From NCBI GenBank assembly GCA_947448025.1, contig CANFLV010000008.1, forward strand, positions 62,001 through 126,000: a stretch of DNA of 64,000 nt. Reading direction: 5' to 3'. The notes beneath the pieces are model-generated. The model saw only the letters and a list, made by a program, of their open reading frames with translations. It searched no databases and was not told the DNA's origin. The translations under genes were made by a program, and so were the position numbers. Source of the stretch: Oxalobacteraceae bacterium (GTDB lineage: Bacteria; Pseudomonadota; Gammaproteobacteria; Burkholderiales; Burkholderiaceae_D). The first letter of the stretch is position 1. Each line of letters starts with the position of its first letter. Positions 16,901-24,928 of the stretch are shown here, piece by piece.

Positions 16901-19723
16901 TTACATGAATTTGTAATTGGCCATCAGCGTCAAGGCGCGGCCGCGTGGATCGGCCACGCGCGCTTCCCACGAACTGCCGGCGCCGGTATTGCCGTCGTAA
17001 GTCACGGCAAATGGCGGGTCGGTGTTGAACAGGTTCTTGATGCCGGCGGTCAGCGTGATGTCCTTGAAGCCGGTGTAAGTCGTGCTCACGTTAAACAGTG
17101 AATAGGCTGCCACGCGTGCTTGCCAGTCGGATGGCGTGACCTTGCCGCTGGCGACGCCTGGCAATACCTGGTCGGTATAACCGGAGCGATACAGCTGCTG
17201 CAAAACCGTGGTCCAGTTACCTTGCTGGTAATTGATGGCCGCAGTGTGCTTCCAGCGCAGGCCAAGGTCACCCGTGAAGGAGAACACGCCAACTTCACTG
17301 GCGCCATAGGCCGAACTGCTCAGCAGGCGCGACTTCTTTTCCGCCAGATAGGAGCCATCGAGGCTGGCCGTCCATTTGCCGGCGAAGACATTACCGCTGA
17401 GGTTGGCGGTAAGGTCTACGCCACGGGTCAGGCTCGCGCCAGTATTGACCCAGCGCTGGTCGACCGAAACGAGATTGCCGTTCGCATCGCGATTGAAGTT
17501 CCCGGCGAACAGCGCATAGTTATTCACCAGCGTCGTCAGGTCGATGCTGCGGATCGTGTTATCGCGACGGATTTCCCAGGCATCGACGCTGGCGTTGAAT
17601 TCCTTGACCGGCTGGATCACGAAGCCGAGCGAAGCCTGCTTCGATGTCTCTGGTCCCAAAGTCGATTTGCCGCCAGTGAGAATCGTTGGCGTTACGGATT
17701 CGCAGCCAGCCTTGGTCGTGTCGACCTTGAGCGTAGCGCACTTGCCCGGATCGGCGAGGTCCTTGCCGGAGTACGGCGACTCGGTCACGCCATTGAACAG
17801 CTGATTGAAGGCCGGTACACGGAAGCCGGTATTGTAAGAACCACGGAACAAAATCTTTTCGGCCGCGACCCAGCGGAACGATACTTTCGGATTCGTGGTG
17901 CCGCCGAAGCCGGTGTAATCATCGTGGCGTGCCGCCAGTGTCACTTCCAGGTCTTTTGCGACCGGCAGCAGCAATTCGCCGTAGTAGGCGATGACGGAGC
18001 GGCTCACGTTCGTCAAGGCATTGACGTCATCGAAAGGCGCATTGAAAACGACTGGACGATTCAAGGCTTCACGCACGTCGCCGTTGAACTTGTACTCTTC
18101 CTTGCGTGCGTCAAAGCCGACCGCTGCCATCGCTGTACCTGCCGGCATTTTGAACAATTCGCCGGAGAAGCTGGCATCGGCTTCCGTGACCGTCGATTTG
18201 CCACCGTACAGCACCACGCCGCGCGCCGAGGTGCTGGCGATCAGGTCCAGCGCTGCCTGGCTCTGCTTCTGTCCCGGGGCGAGGAAAGGATTGATGATGC
18301 CAGTGCCGAGTGCAGCGATGAAGGGCGTCTGGTAAAAGAAGCCGCTACCGAGTTTCGATTCCGATTCACTGAAGGCTTGCGACACGCCGACCTTGTAGTC
18401 CCAGCTGCCGATCGGGCCATCGGCGCCGAACAACATCCGGCCTGCCGTCGTGTTCGTCTGGATTTCGCGGTTACCGCACTCCATGCAGCGCCAGCGGTAA
18501 GCGATCGGCAAGCCACGGTTTGCTTCGATCGTCGGGAAGACGGCAGCAATGGCATTGAAGACGCCGTTATAGGCAGCGCCTGTGCTCGGATACCAGGACG
18601 CCGGACCGAAAGTTCCGCCGGCCGAAATCTGGTTCGGCGAAAATGATTTCGCGACTTCCACGCGTGAGCCGACAGCTTCGGCAAAGAGCTTGTGCTCATC
18701 AATCTTGACGGTGGCGCGGGCGACGAAATTCGTGTTCGCTACAGGCTGCTGCAGGACGGCGGCGCGGCCGGTATCGTAAGCGCAGCCCCATTTCGCGGAC
18801 GCGGTGTCCCACAGTTTTTCATCGTAAGCGGCCATGCCGGGAATCGAGTCGCAGCCAGCCTGGCCCGGCAAGTCGAGCACGTTAATACCCGTCATGGCTT
18901 GCGTCGTGCCGGGCTGGATCGGGCCGGTCGTGCTCTTGCGGCTGAGGATGTTGTCACCCTGGCTCGCGGCAAAGACCGTCGCATACGGTGTGCCGCGCGT
19001 ATCGACCGACAGGCCGCGATTCGGCTGGAAAGTATTGACGAAGCTGCGCTGGTCGCCGCGCAAGGCTTGATTTTCACTGCGTGCGAGCGTGAACAGCAGA
19101 TTCACGCCATCTTTGTCGAGATCGCCATGACCGGCCACGATCGAGGCGCGCGTGATGTTGCCGCCTCCTTGTTGCGTGACATCGGTGAACAGCTGCGCTT
19201 CGGCGCCGGTGTAATTCTCGCGCAGGATGAAGTTGATCACGCCGCCGATGGCGTCGGTACCGTAAATCGCCGAGGCGCCGTCCTTGAGGACTTCGACGCG
19301 CTGCACGGCGGCCATCGGAATCGAATTCAGATCGACTGCCTGGCCTTTCATGCCGTGCGTAGCGACGCGGCGGCCATTGAGCAGGACCAGCGTACTGTCG
19401 GCGCCCTGACCGCGCAAGTTCGCCGAGGACGCGCCATTATTGCCGCGCTGCGCACCCGAGGTGACGTCGGCGTTCGATGCCAAGTTATCCGCGCCGGTGC
19501 CGTTACTGCTGAGCGTGGCGATTAATTGTTCGGCCGTGACGATGCCCGCACGATCGAGCTCGGCGCGGGTGATGATTTGCACCGGTAATGCGCCTTCGCT
19601 CTGAATGCGCTTGATGCTGCTGCCGGTAATTTCGACGCGTTCCAAAGGCTTTGCATCCTGCGCAAAGGCGGGTGCGGCGAGCCCGATCATGGCGATGCAT
19701 TGCGCTAGCTTGTGTAGTTTCAC
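16901..19723 (-). CDS. TonB-dependent outer-membrane receptor
   Basis: A 940-residue outer-membrane transporter. After a signal peptide ending at AFAQ comes the plug: a VEITGSSIKR TonB-box-like segment, LRGQGADSTLVLLNGRRV, VQRVEVLKDGASAIYGTDAIGGVINF and an approximately 700-residue beta-barrel ending in the aromatic LMANYKFM. I start at the GTG at 19723, because GGGAG lies eight bases upstream and the signal peptide begins there; the open frame continues to 19849, but those residues are not signal-like. The plug motifs resemble receptors for carbohydrates, peptides or other large molecules more than classical siderophore receptors. The setting among murein-degrading enzymes suggests cell-wall fragments as cargo, but this is inference. 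Confidence 0.92.
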   Translation of the reverse strand: MKLHKLAQCIAMIGLAAPAFAQDAKPLERVEITGSSIKRIQSEGALPVQIITRAELDRAGIVTAEQLIATLSSNGTGADNLASNADVTSGAQRGNNGASSANLRGQGADSTLVLLNGRRVATHGMKGQAVDLNSIPMAAVQRVEVLKDGASAIYGTDAIGGVINFILRENYTGAEAQLFTDVTQQGGGNITRASIVAGHGDLDKDGVNLLFTLARSENQALRGDQRSFVNTFQPNRGLSVDTRGTPYATVFAASQGDNILSRKSTTGPIQPGTTQAMTGINVLDLPGQAGCDSIPGMAAYDEKLWDTASAKWGCAYDTGRAAVLQQPVANTNFVARATVKIDEHKLFAEAVGSRVEVAKSFSPNQISAGGTFGPASWYPSTGAAYNGVFNAIAAVFPTIEANRGLPIAYRWRCMECGNREIQTNTTAGRMLFGADGPIGSWDYKVGVSQAFSESESKLGSGFFYQTPFIAALGTGIINPFLAPGQKQSQAALDLIASTSARGVVLYGGKSTVTEADASFSGELFKMPAGTAMAAVGFDARKEEYKFNGDVREALNRPVVFNAPFDDVNALTNVSRSVIAYYGELLLPVAKDLEVTLAARHDDYTGFGGTTNPKVSFRWVAAEKILFRGSYNTGFRVPAFNQLFNGVTESPYSGKDLADPGKCATLKVDTTKAGCESVTPTILTGGKSTLGPETSKQASLGFVIQPVKEFNASVDAWEIRRDNTIRSIDLTTLVNNYALFAGNFNRDANGNLVSVDQRWVNTGASLTRGVDLTANLSGNVFAGKWTASLDGSYLAEKKSRLLSSSAYGASEVGVFSFTGDLGLRWKHTAAINYQQGNWTTVLQQLYRSGYTDQVLPGVASGKVTPSDWQARVAAYSLFNVSTTYTGFKDITLTAGIKNLFNTDPPFAVTYDGNTGAGSSWEARVADPRGRALTLMANYKFM

Positions 19724-20042
19724 GACGTACTCTCCCTGGGATTTCTTATTTTTGAATGGTGACTTGGCGACACACTTCGTGGCTCGAAAAAAACAGTTGC
19801 GGCGCGTATTGCTTGTAATATTTCTGTGAATCAATACTTTTATAGACAACTTAGCCTAAGAGCAACTGAAATTAGTTGCTAATGAAAAAGGTTTGCCTAT
19901 CCATAACTTTTTGGCATACCTTACCCGGAAGCTTTCATAAGCCATGGCCGATGGCGGCTTTGGCGCTTGCCCTATAATTTTTTAACGACAGGCAGAGTGG
20001 CCCCGGCACAGCGATATTGCCGGTGGCCGCCAAGATGAACGC
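19724..20042. promoter_or_regulatory. divergent control region between the TonB receptor and the amino-sugar kinase
   Basis: A 319-bp AT-richer spacer. It holds a perfect inverted repeat, AGCAACT (19861-19867) / AGTTGCT (19874-19880) with a 6-bp centre. On the minus strand a TATAAA box (19844-19839) lies 15 bp after a TTGCTC that overlaps one arm of the repeat, a weak promoter candidate for the receptor with the palindrome as operator. On the plus strand a consensus TATAAT (19973-19978) lies about 70 bp before the kinase start, without a recognisable -35. No open frame here is convincing. Confidence 0.5.
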
Positions 20043-21011
20043 ATGCACCGAAAAGTTGACACGATGACGAGCTCAGCCACCCAAAATAGTGCGTCTGGCA
20101 TGACGCCCGCCGGCCTCGGTTTTGACGCCGGCGGCACGCGTACGCGCTGGGCGCTGGCGGACACGGCCGGGGCTATTTTGGCTGAAGGTGAGGTCGCCGG
20201 ATTCAGTGCCGCGCAGATGGAGACCGGAGCGGGGCGCCTTGCCGTACGCGCGGTGCTGGCCAGTCTGCAGCAGCAGGTCAGTCAGGCGCTGAGCCCGGGG
20301 CAGGCGCTGCGTGTGCATGCCGGACTGACCGGCTTTGGCGGCGATGGCGCAGCGCTGCATGCCTTGATCGCTGAAACACTGGGGATCGCTGCTGCGGCGC
20401 TGACGGTCGGTAATGATATCGAGATCGCCTACCATGACGCCTTCGCGCCGGGAGAAGGTTATCTTGTCTACGCCGGCACGGGCTCGATCGCAGCGTTCAT
20501 CGATGCTGACGGCGTTTTTCATCGCGCCGGTGGCCGCGGTTATTTTCTGGATGACGGCGGCGGCGGCGTATGGATTGCCCGCGCCGCCCTGCGCCAGATC
20601 TGGCGTGCCGAAGATGAACAGCCGGGCAGCTGGCAAGCCTCGCCGATGGCGCATGCGATGTTCGCACTGATCGGCGGCAGTGACTGGCAGCATACGCGCC
20701 AGCTGATCAATGCGAGTGACCGTGGTGAGTTGGGCAAGCTGGCATTGGCAGTCGCGCAAGCCGCCGATACGGATCCCTTGGCCGAGTCGATTTTGCGCGA
20801 TGCCGGCGCTGAACTCGCGCGTTTGGGTCTGGCATTAGTGAGCCGTTTTGGTGCGCGGCCTCTCGTATTGGCGGGTCGGGTTTCGCAGCTGCATCCACTG
20901 ATAGAAGCGAGTTTTCGCGCCGGTTTGCCGGCTGGGTCTGAAGTCGATGTGCGTCTGAGCAGCGCGCATTGCGCGGCCGCGCGCCTCGCTGCCGGTCTAC
21001 GGAAAAAATAA
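20043..21011 (+). CDS. BadF/BadG/BcrA/BcrD-family ATPase, probable N-acetylglucosamine / N-acetylmuramic acid kinase
   Basis: A 322-residue ASKHA-fold kinase related to mammalian NAGK and bacterial MurK, which phosphorylate GlcNAc or MurNAc at O6. Visible are the phosphate-1 motif GFDAGGTRTRWAL, TVGNDIEIAYHDAF, the phosphate-2 motif VYAGTGSIAAF and the GYFLDDGGGGVWIAR segment. The start is uncertain: ATGs at 20043, 20064 and 20100 are in frame, and the conserved domain begins only after the last. The murQ etherase at 28436 uses MurNAc-6-P, so a kinase here that makes it would complete a MurNAc route to GlcNAc-6-P. The sugar specificity is inferred from context. Confidence 0.8.
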   Translation: MHRKVDTMTSSATQNSASGMTPAGLGFDAGGTRTRWALADTAGAILAEGEVAGFSAAQMETGAGRLAVRAVLASLQQQVSQALSPGQALRVHAGLTGFGGDGAALHALIAETLGIAAAALTVGNDIEIAYHDAFAPGEGYLVYAGTGSIAAFIDADGVFHRAGGRGYFLDDGGGGVWIARAALRQIWRAEDEQPGSWQASPMAHAMFALIGGSDWQHTRQLINASDRGELGKLALAVAQAADTDPLAESILRDAGAELARLGLALVSRFGARPLVLAGRVSQLHPLIEASFRAGLPAGSEVDVRLSSAHCAAARLAAGLRKK

Positions 21012-21096
21012 TCACCTTGTGGCGGACATGTATCTAAAATGCGACGGTGCAGGCCTGACGGCTACTCTGATTAATTAAATAGGAATGATGAGATTC

Positions 21097-21909
21097 ATGA
21101 AACGACTTTTACTCGCGCTGTTGGTCCTCCTGCTCGCCGGCTGCGCTACCGGACCGCGCATCGATACCAGCTACAGCGCCGTGAGCCAGGACAGCCGCGT
21201 GCGCTTTCTCGTGCTGCATTACACGGCGGCCGATTCGCCGGCGTCCCTGAAGATACTCTCGCAGCAAGGGGTGAGCTCGCATTACCTGATCGACGACAAA
21301 GACAGCAAGGTCTGGGGTCTCGTTGACGAGAACCGTCGCGCTTACCATGCCGGCCTTAGCTTCTGGCGCGGCTATACGCAGCTTAACTACAATTCGATCG
21401 GTATCGAGATCGTCAATCTCGGCTACAAGGACACGCCGGAGGGCCGGCTCTGGATTCCCTACACGCCCGAGCAGGTCGAGACCATCGTCAAGCTCGTCAA
21501 GCAGATCGTCAAACGCCACCAGATCCTGCCCGAGAATGTCATCGGCCATAGCGATATCGCGCCCCAACGCAAGACCGATCCGGGACCTTTGTTTCCGTGG
21601 AAGCGGCTCGCCGATGAAGGCCTGATCCAGTGGCCGGATGCGGCCCGCGTCGCGCTCAAGCAGACGGAGTTCGGCATGTCCTTGCCGGACGCGCGCTGGT
21701 TCCAGCAAAAGCTCGCGCTGCACGGGTATCTGGTGCCGCAGAGCGCACAGTTTGACAAGGAGACGATGAACGTCATCAGTGTGCTGCAAATGAAATATCG
21801 TCCGGCACGTTTCGATGGTGTGGCCGATGCGGAAACCGCGGCCATTCTTGATGTCCTGACCACGCCGCCAGCCGCACCTGCAGCAGTCGTGACGACCGCG
21901 CGCAAATGA
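21097..21909 (+). CDS. amiD: N-acetylmuramoyl-L-alanine amidase lipoprotein, AmiD-like
   Basis: A 270-residue zinc amidase that cuts the bond between (anhydro)MurNAc and L-Ala of the stem peptide. The N terminus is a lipoprotein signal (LLLAGC lipobox), so it should be anchored in the envelope, as is E. coli AmiD in the outer membrane. The amidase_2 domain shows zinc ligands His41 in LHYTA, His151 in GHSDIAP and Asp161 in KTDPGP. The C-terminal ~70 residues form a peptidoglycan-binding helical domain (WFQQKLALHGYL). In-frame ATGs also occur at 21085 and 21088, but the AGGA site at 21081-21084 would be too close to them. It is followed 30 bp later by the LysR gene. Confidence 0.87.
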   Translation: MKRLLLALLVLLLAGCATGPRIDTSYSAVSQDSRVRFLVLHYTAADSPASLKILSQQGVSSHYLIDDKDSKVWGLVDENRRAYHAGLSFWRGYTQLNYNSIGIEIVNLGYKDTPEGRLWIPYTPEQVETIVKLVKQIVKRHQILPENVIGHSDIAPQRKTDPGPLFPWKRLADEGLIQWPDAARVALKQTEFGMSLPDARWFQQKLALHGYLVPQSAQFDKETMNVISVLQMKYRPARFDGVADAETAAILDVLTTPPAAPAAVVTTARK

Positions 21910-21939
21910 TGTCGGTCCACCGCCGGAAAGCCTGACGCC

Positions 21940-22848
21940 ATGCGCCTGCGCCACATCGAAGTCTTTCACGCGATCATGCAGGTCGGTACCATCAGCGGCG
22001 CCGCCGAAGTGCTGCATATCTCGCAGCCGGCGGTCACGAAAGTGCTGCAGCACTGCGAACTGCAGCTGGGCATGCAGCTCTTCGAGCGGGTGCGCGGCAA
22101 GCTCTATCCGCGGCCCGAGGCGCACCGGCTGTTCGTCGAAACCGGCAAGCTCAATCGCGATCTGCAAAGCATCCGGCGCCTCGCCGCGAGCTTGAAAGGC
22201 GAACATGTCGAATCAATTCGTGTGGTGTCCTCGCCGGCCATCGCCGTAGGGATTCTGCCGAACGCGATGACGCAGTGGCGGCGCGATTTTCCGGCAACGC
22301 GCTGCGAACTGGCCACGCATCACACGAGTGAAGTCGTCAATACTCTGCTGCTGGGCGAAGCCGACATGGCCTTCCTGCTGCATGACCCGCGCCATCCGGC
22401 CATCGTCGCCGAACCTATCGCTGAAGGCGTGATGACGGTGATCGCGCCAGCCGGCAGATGGACGCAAAAATGCGCCGCTACACCGCTGTCGGTCGATGAA
22501 CTCGACGATGAAATGATCGGACTGCCGGACAACGATCCGCTGGGTAGTCTCGTCGCGGCCGTCTTTGATGCACATGGCAAGCAGCCGCAGATGCGCACCG
22601 TCGTGCAGACCTATCAATTGGCCAGCGCGCTCGTCGAAGCCGGCAACAGCATGGCGGTCGTCGACCCCTTCACGGCGGCGCAGGCGCGCCATTTGCAGAA
22701 GCGACCGTTTTCACCGGCGATCCCGATTCGACTCTATCTGCTCACCGCGGCCAATGCGCCGCTGTCACATGGCGCGCGCGAACTCGCTGCCTGCATTGCC
22801 GCGTCTGCGCGCGCCTGCCTCGATGGCGCCATCATGGGCAAGGGCTGA
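21940..22848 (+). CDS. LysR-family transcriptional regulator
   Basis: A 302-residue regulator. The N-terminal winged helix-turn-helix covers residues 1-60 (AIMQVGTISGAAEVLHISQ then PAVTKVLQHCE), followed by a periplasmic-binding-protein-like effector domain from ~90 onward. LysR proteins are usually tetrameric and respond to a small co-inducer. It is embedded in the plus-strand run between the amidase and the dipeptidase (7 bp before the latter), so it is the natural candidate regulator of the cell-wall degradation genes and could act at the palindrome upstream of the TonB receptor. Effector and targets are not readable from sequence. Confidence 0.92.
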   Translation: MRLRHIEVFHAIMQVGTISGAAEVLHISQPAVTKVLQHCELQLGMQLFERVRGKLYPRPEAHRLFVETGKLNRDLQSIRRLAASLKGEHVESIRVVSSPAIAVGILPNAMTQWRRDFPATRCELATHHTSEVVNTLLLGEADMAFLLHDPRHPAIVAEPIAEGVMTVIAPAGRWTQKCAATPLSVDELDDEMIGLPDNDPLGSLVAAVFDAHGKQPQMRTVVQTYQLASALVEAGNSMAVVDPFTAAQARHLQKRPFSPAIPIRLYLLTAANAPLSHGARELAACIAASARACLDGAIMGKG

Positions 22849-22855
22849 GGCGCGC

Positions 22856-23455
22856 ATGTACATTGAAGCCATCGCCAGCTCGCCTGATTTTCGTCGCCTC
22901 GACAGCATTGCCGGCGTCTCTGTCGAGCTGCGTTATGCCACGCCAAATAATTTTGTCGGCCGCGATTTATACGGCGAAGTTGACTGCGCCTGGCTGCACA
23001 TTGACGCCGCTGCGGCGCTGGAAAAATCGATCGCCTGGCTGCAGCACCAGCGGCCCGACCTGAGCGTACTGGTACTCGATGCCTTGCGCCCGCAGCGCGT
23101 GCAGGAAGCGCTCTGGGCGGCGCTGCAAGGCACGGACCTGCTGATGTATCTGGCTAACCCGGCCGGTGGCTCGATTCATTCCTTTGGCATGGCGCTCGAC
23201 CTGACCCTGCTCGACCGGCATGGCCGCGAACTCGACATGGGCACGCCCTTCGATGACCTCACCGCCTTGTCGCATCCGGCGCTCGAAGAAGGCTTTCTCG
23301 CCAGCGGCCAGCTGACCCATATGCAAGTGGCGAACCGGCGTCTGTTGCGCGCGGCCATGCATCATGGCGGCTGGCATGGCATCAATACAGAATGGTGGCA
23401 TTTCGATTGCGGCGACCGTGTGCAGGTGCGCGCCGGGTACGTGCGCATCCGCTGA
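22856..23455 (+). CDS. D-alanyl-D-alanine dipeptidase (VanX/DdpX family, M15D)
   Basis: A 199-residue zinc peptidase hydrolysing D-Ala-D-Ala. The M15 signature SxHxxGxAxD is present as SIHSFGMALD with zinc ligands His108 and Asp115. The second motif ExxWH is EWWH with catalytic Glu179 and ligand His182. The short N-terminal part begins at ATG 22856, a few bases after the LysR stop; an apparent longer frame upstream is only the alternative frame of lysR. In non-resistant bacteria such enzymes salvage D-Ala from the periplasm or cytoplasm. No signal peptide is visible, so it should act in the cytoplasm. There is no VanA/VanH homologue nearby, which argues against glycopeptide resistance. Confidence 0.9.
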   Translation: MYIEAIASSPDFRRLDSIAGVSVELRYATPNNFVGRDLYGEVDCAWLHIDAAAALEKSIAWLQHQRPDLSVLVLDALRPQRVQEALWAALQGTDLLMYLANPAGGSIHSFGMALDLTLLDRHGRELDMGTPFDDLTALSHPALEEGFLASGQLTHMQVANRRLLRAAMHHGGWHGINTEWWHFDCGDRVQVRAGYVRIR

Positions 23456-24928
23456 ATGTCGCCGCTGCTGCTGCTGGTCGTCGTCGTAAAATATTTCATC
23501 GTGCTGCTGGCCGTGGCCAGAGTCACTGCGCGCGATGCCGACAATGCGTCTTTTTTCATCGGTAACAGGAAGAGCCACTGGATGCTGGTGGCCTTCGGCA
23601 TGGTCGGCACCTCGCTGTCAGGCGTGACCTTCATCAGCGTGCCGGGCGCTGTCGCGCACGATGGTTTCACTTATTTCCAGATTATCCTCGGGCAGTTCTT
23701 CGGCTATCTCGTGATCGCCTATGTCTTGCTGCCGTTGTATTACCGTTTCAATCTGACCTCGATTTATCACTATCTCGATCAGCGGCTGGGACGGCGCAGC
23801 TACCTCACCGGCGCCGGCTTTTTCATCCTCTCGCGTACCCTCGGTGCGACTGCGCGGCTCTACCTCGTGATCCGCATCTTGCAGGATGCGATCCTCGATG
23901 GTCTGGGTGTGCCGTTCTGGCTGACCACGCTGGTGATCCTGGTGATGATCCTGCTGTACACGTATCAGGGCGGCGTGAAGACCATCGTCTGGACCGATAC
24001 GCTGCAGACGGTCTGCATGCTCGGCGGCCTCGTGATTTGCGTCGTGTATGTGCTGCAGGCGCTGCAGCTCGATCTCGCCGGCAGCTGGCAGCAGATGCAG
24101 GCACGCGGAATGGCGACGGTGTTTTCGATGGAGTTCGATAGCCGGAAATTTTTTCTCAAGCAGCTATTTGCCGGCATGCTGATCGCCATTGCCATGACCG
24201 GACTTGATCAGGAGATGATGCAGAAGACGATCTCGGTGAAGACGCTCAAGGATGCGCAAAAAAATATCCTCGTCCTTAGCGTCATCATGCTGTTCGTGGT
24301 GCTGCTGTTCCTGTTTCTTGGCGGGCTATTGTCGCTGTACGCGACGACGCTGGGCGTGATGGCGAGTGGCGATCAATTATTCCCGGCCATCATGCTCGGC
24401 TATCTGCCGGGATTCGTGCAGCTGATTTTCATCGTCGCCTTGATATCGGCCCTGTTTCCAAGCGCGGATGGCGCGATCACGGCGCTGACCTCGAGTTTTT
24501 GCATCGACATCCTTGGAATCCAGCGCCGCACGGCACTGACGGAAGCCGAGCGCACGCGCACGCGGCATCGCGTGCATCTGCTGTTTGCGGGGATATTCCT
24601 GCTGCTGATCCTGGGTTTCAGGGTCGTTGACAAGGCCAGCATGATCGGCGTGATCCTGAAACTGGCTGGCTACACTTACGGGCCACTGATGGGCTTGTTC
24701 GCGTTCGGCATTTTCAGTCGGCGCGTGGTCGATGACCGCTATGTGCCGTTTGTTGCGTTGGCGGCGCCGGCGTTGTGCTATCTGATCGACATGAACCAGG
24801 CGCGGCTGTTCGGCACTTACCAGATCGGTCTTGAATTGCTGGCGCTGAATGCGCTCTTTGTGGCTGGCGGACTATGGCTGCTATCAAAGCCTGCGCTTAA
24901 TTTCCCGAACGGGCGACCCAGTCAATGA
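23456..24928 (+). CDS. sodium:solute symporter (SSS family)
   Basis: A 490-residue inner-membrane protein with about 13 hydrophobic helices. The early FGMVGTSLSGVTFISVPG segment contains the helix-1/2 region typical of SSSF sodium-coupled transporters, and GFFILSRTLGATARLYLV and the YTYQGGVKTIVWTDTLQ segment are also family signatures. The ATG at 23456 follows the dipeptidase TGA with no gap (TGAATG), so translation is probably coupled. Members carry sugars, amino acids, sialic acids or other nutrients. Coupling to a D-Ala-D-Ala dipeptidase suggests uptake of a peptidoglycan-derived dipeptide or sugar, but this is inferred. Its 3' end overlaps the convergent dacB by 32 bp. Confidence 0.88.
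   Translation: MSPLLLLVVVVKYFIVLLAVARVTARDADNASFFIGNRKSHWMLVAFGMVGTSLSGVTFISVPGAVAHDGFTYFQIILGQFFGYLVIAYVLLPLYYRFNLTSIYHYLDQRLGRRSYLTGAGFFILSRTLGATARLYLVIRILQDAILDGLGVPFWLTTLVILVMILLYTYQGGVKTIVWTDTLQTVCMLGGLVICVVYVLQALQLDLAGSWQQMQARGMATVFSMEFDSRKFFLKQLFAGMLIAIAMTGLDQEMMQKTISVKTLKDAQKNILVLSVIMLFVVLLFLFLGGLLSLYATTLGVMASGDQLFPAIMLGYLPGFVQLIFIVALISALFPSADGAITALTSSFCIDILGIQRRTALTEAERTRTRHRVHLLFAGIFLLLILGFRVVDKASMIGVILKLAGYTYGPLMGLFAFGIFSRRVVDDRYVPFVALAAPALCYLIDMNQARLFGTYQIGLELLALNALFVAGGLWLLSKPALNFPNGRPSQ

Noticed and set aside
17120..18646. 508-codon open frame antisense to the TonB receptor
   Set aside because: Opposite a convincing receptor barrel; composition is that of a shadow frame.
19724..19849. 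N-terminal extension of the TonB receptor to 19849
   Set aside because: The added residues are not signal-like, and a GTG with a ribosome-binding site and a proper signal peptide lies at 19723.
22565..22855. N-terminal extension of the D-Ala-D-Ala dipeptidase frame
   Set aside because: It is the alternative frame of the LysR gene; the dipeptidase family begins at the ATG at 22856.
22856..23455. Glycopeptide (vancomycin) resistance gene vanX
   Set aside because: No vanH or vanA partner, Gram-negative host and a murein-catabolic setting; a D-Ala salvage role is more likely.
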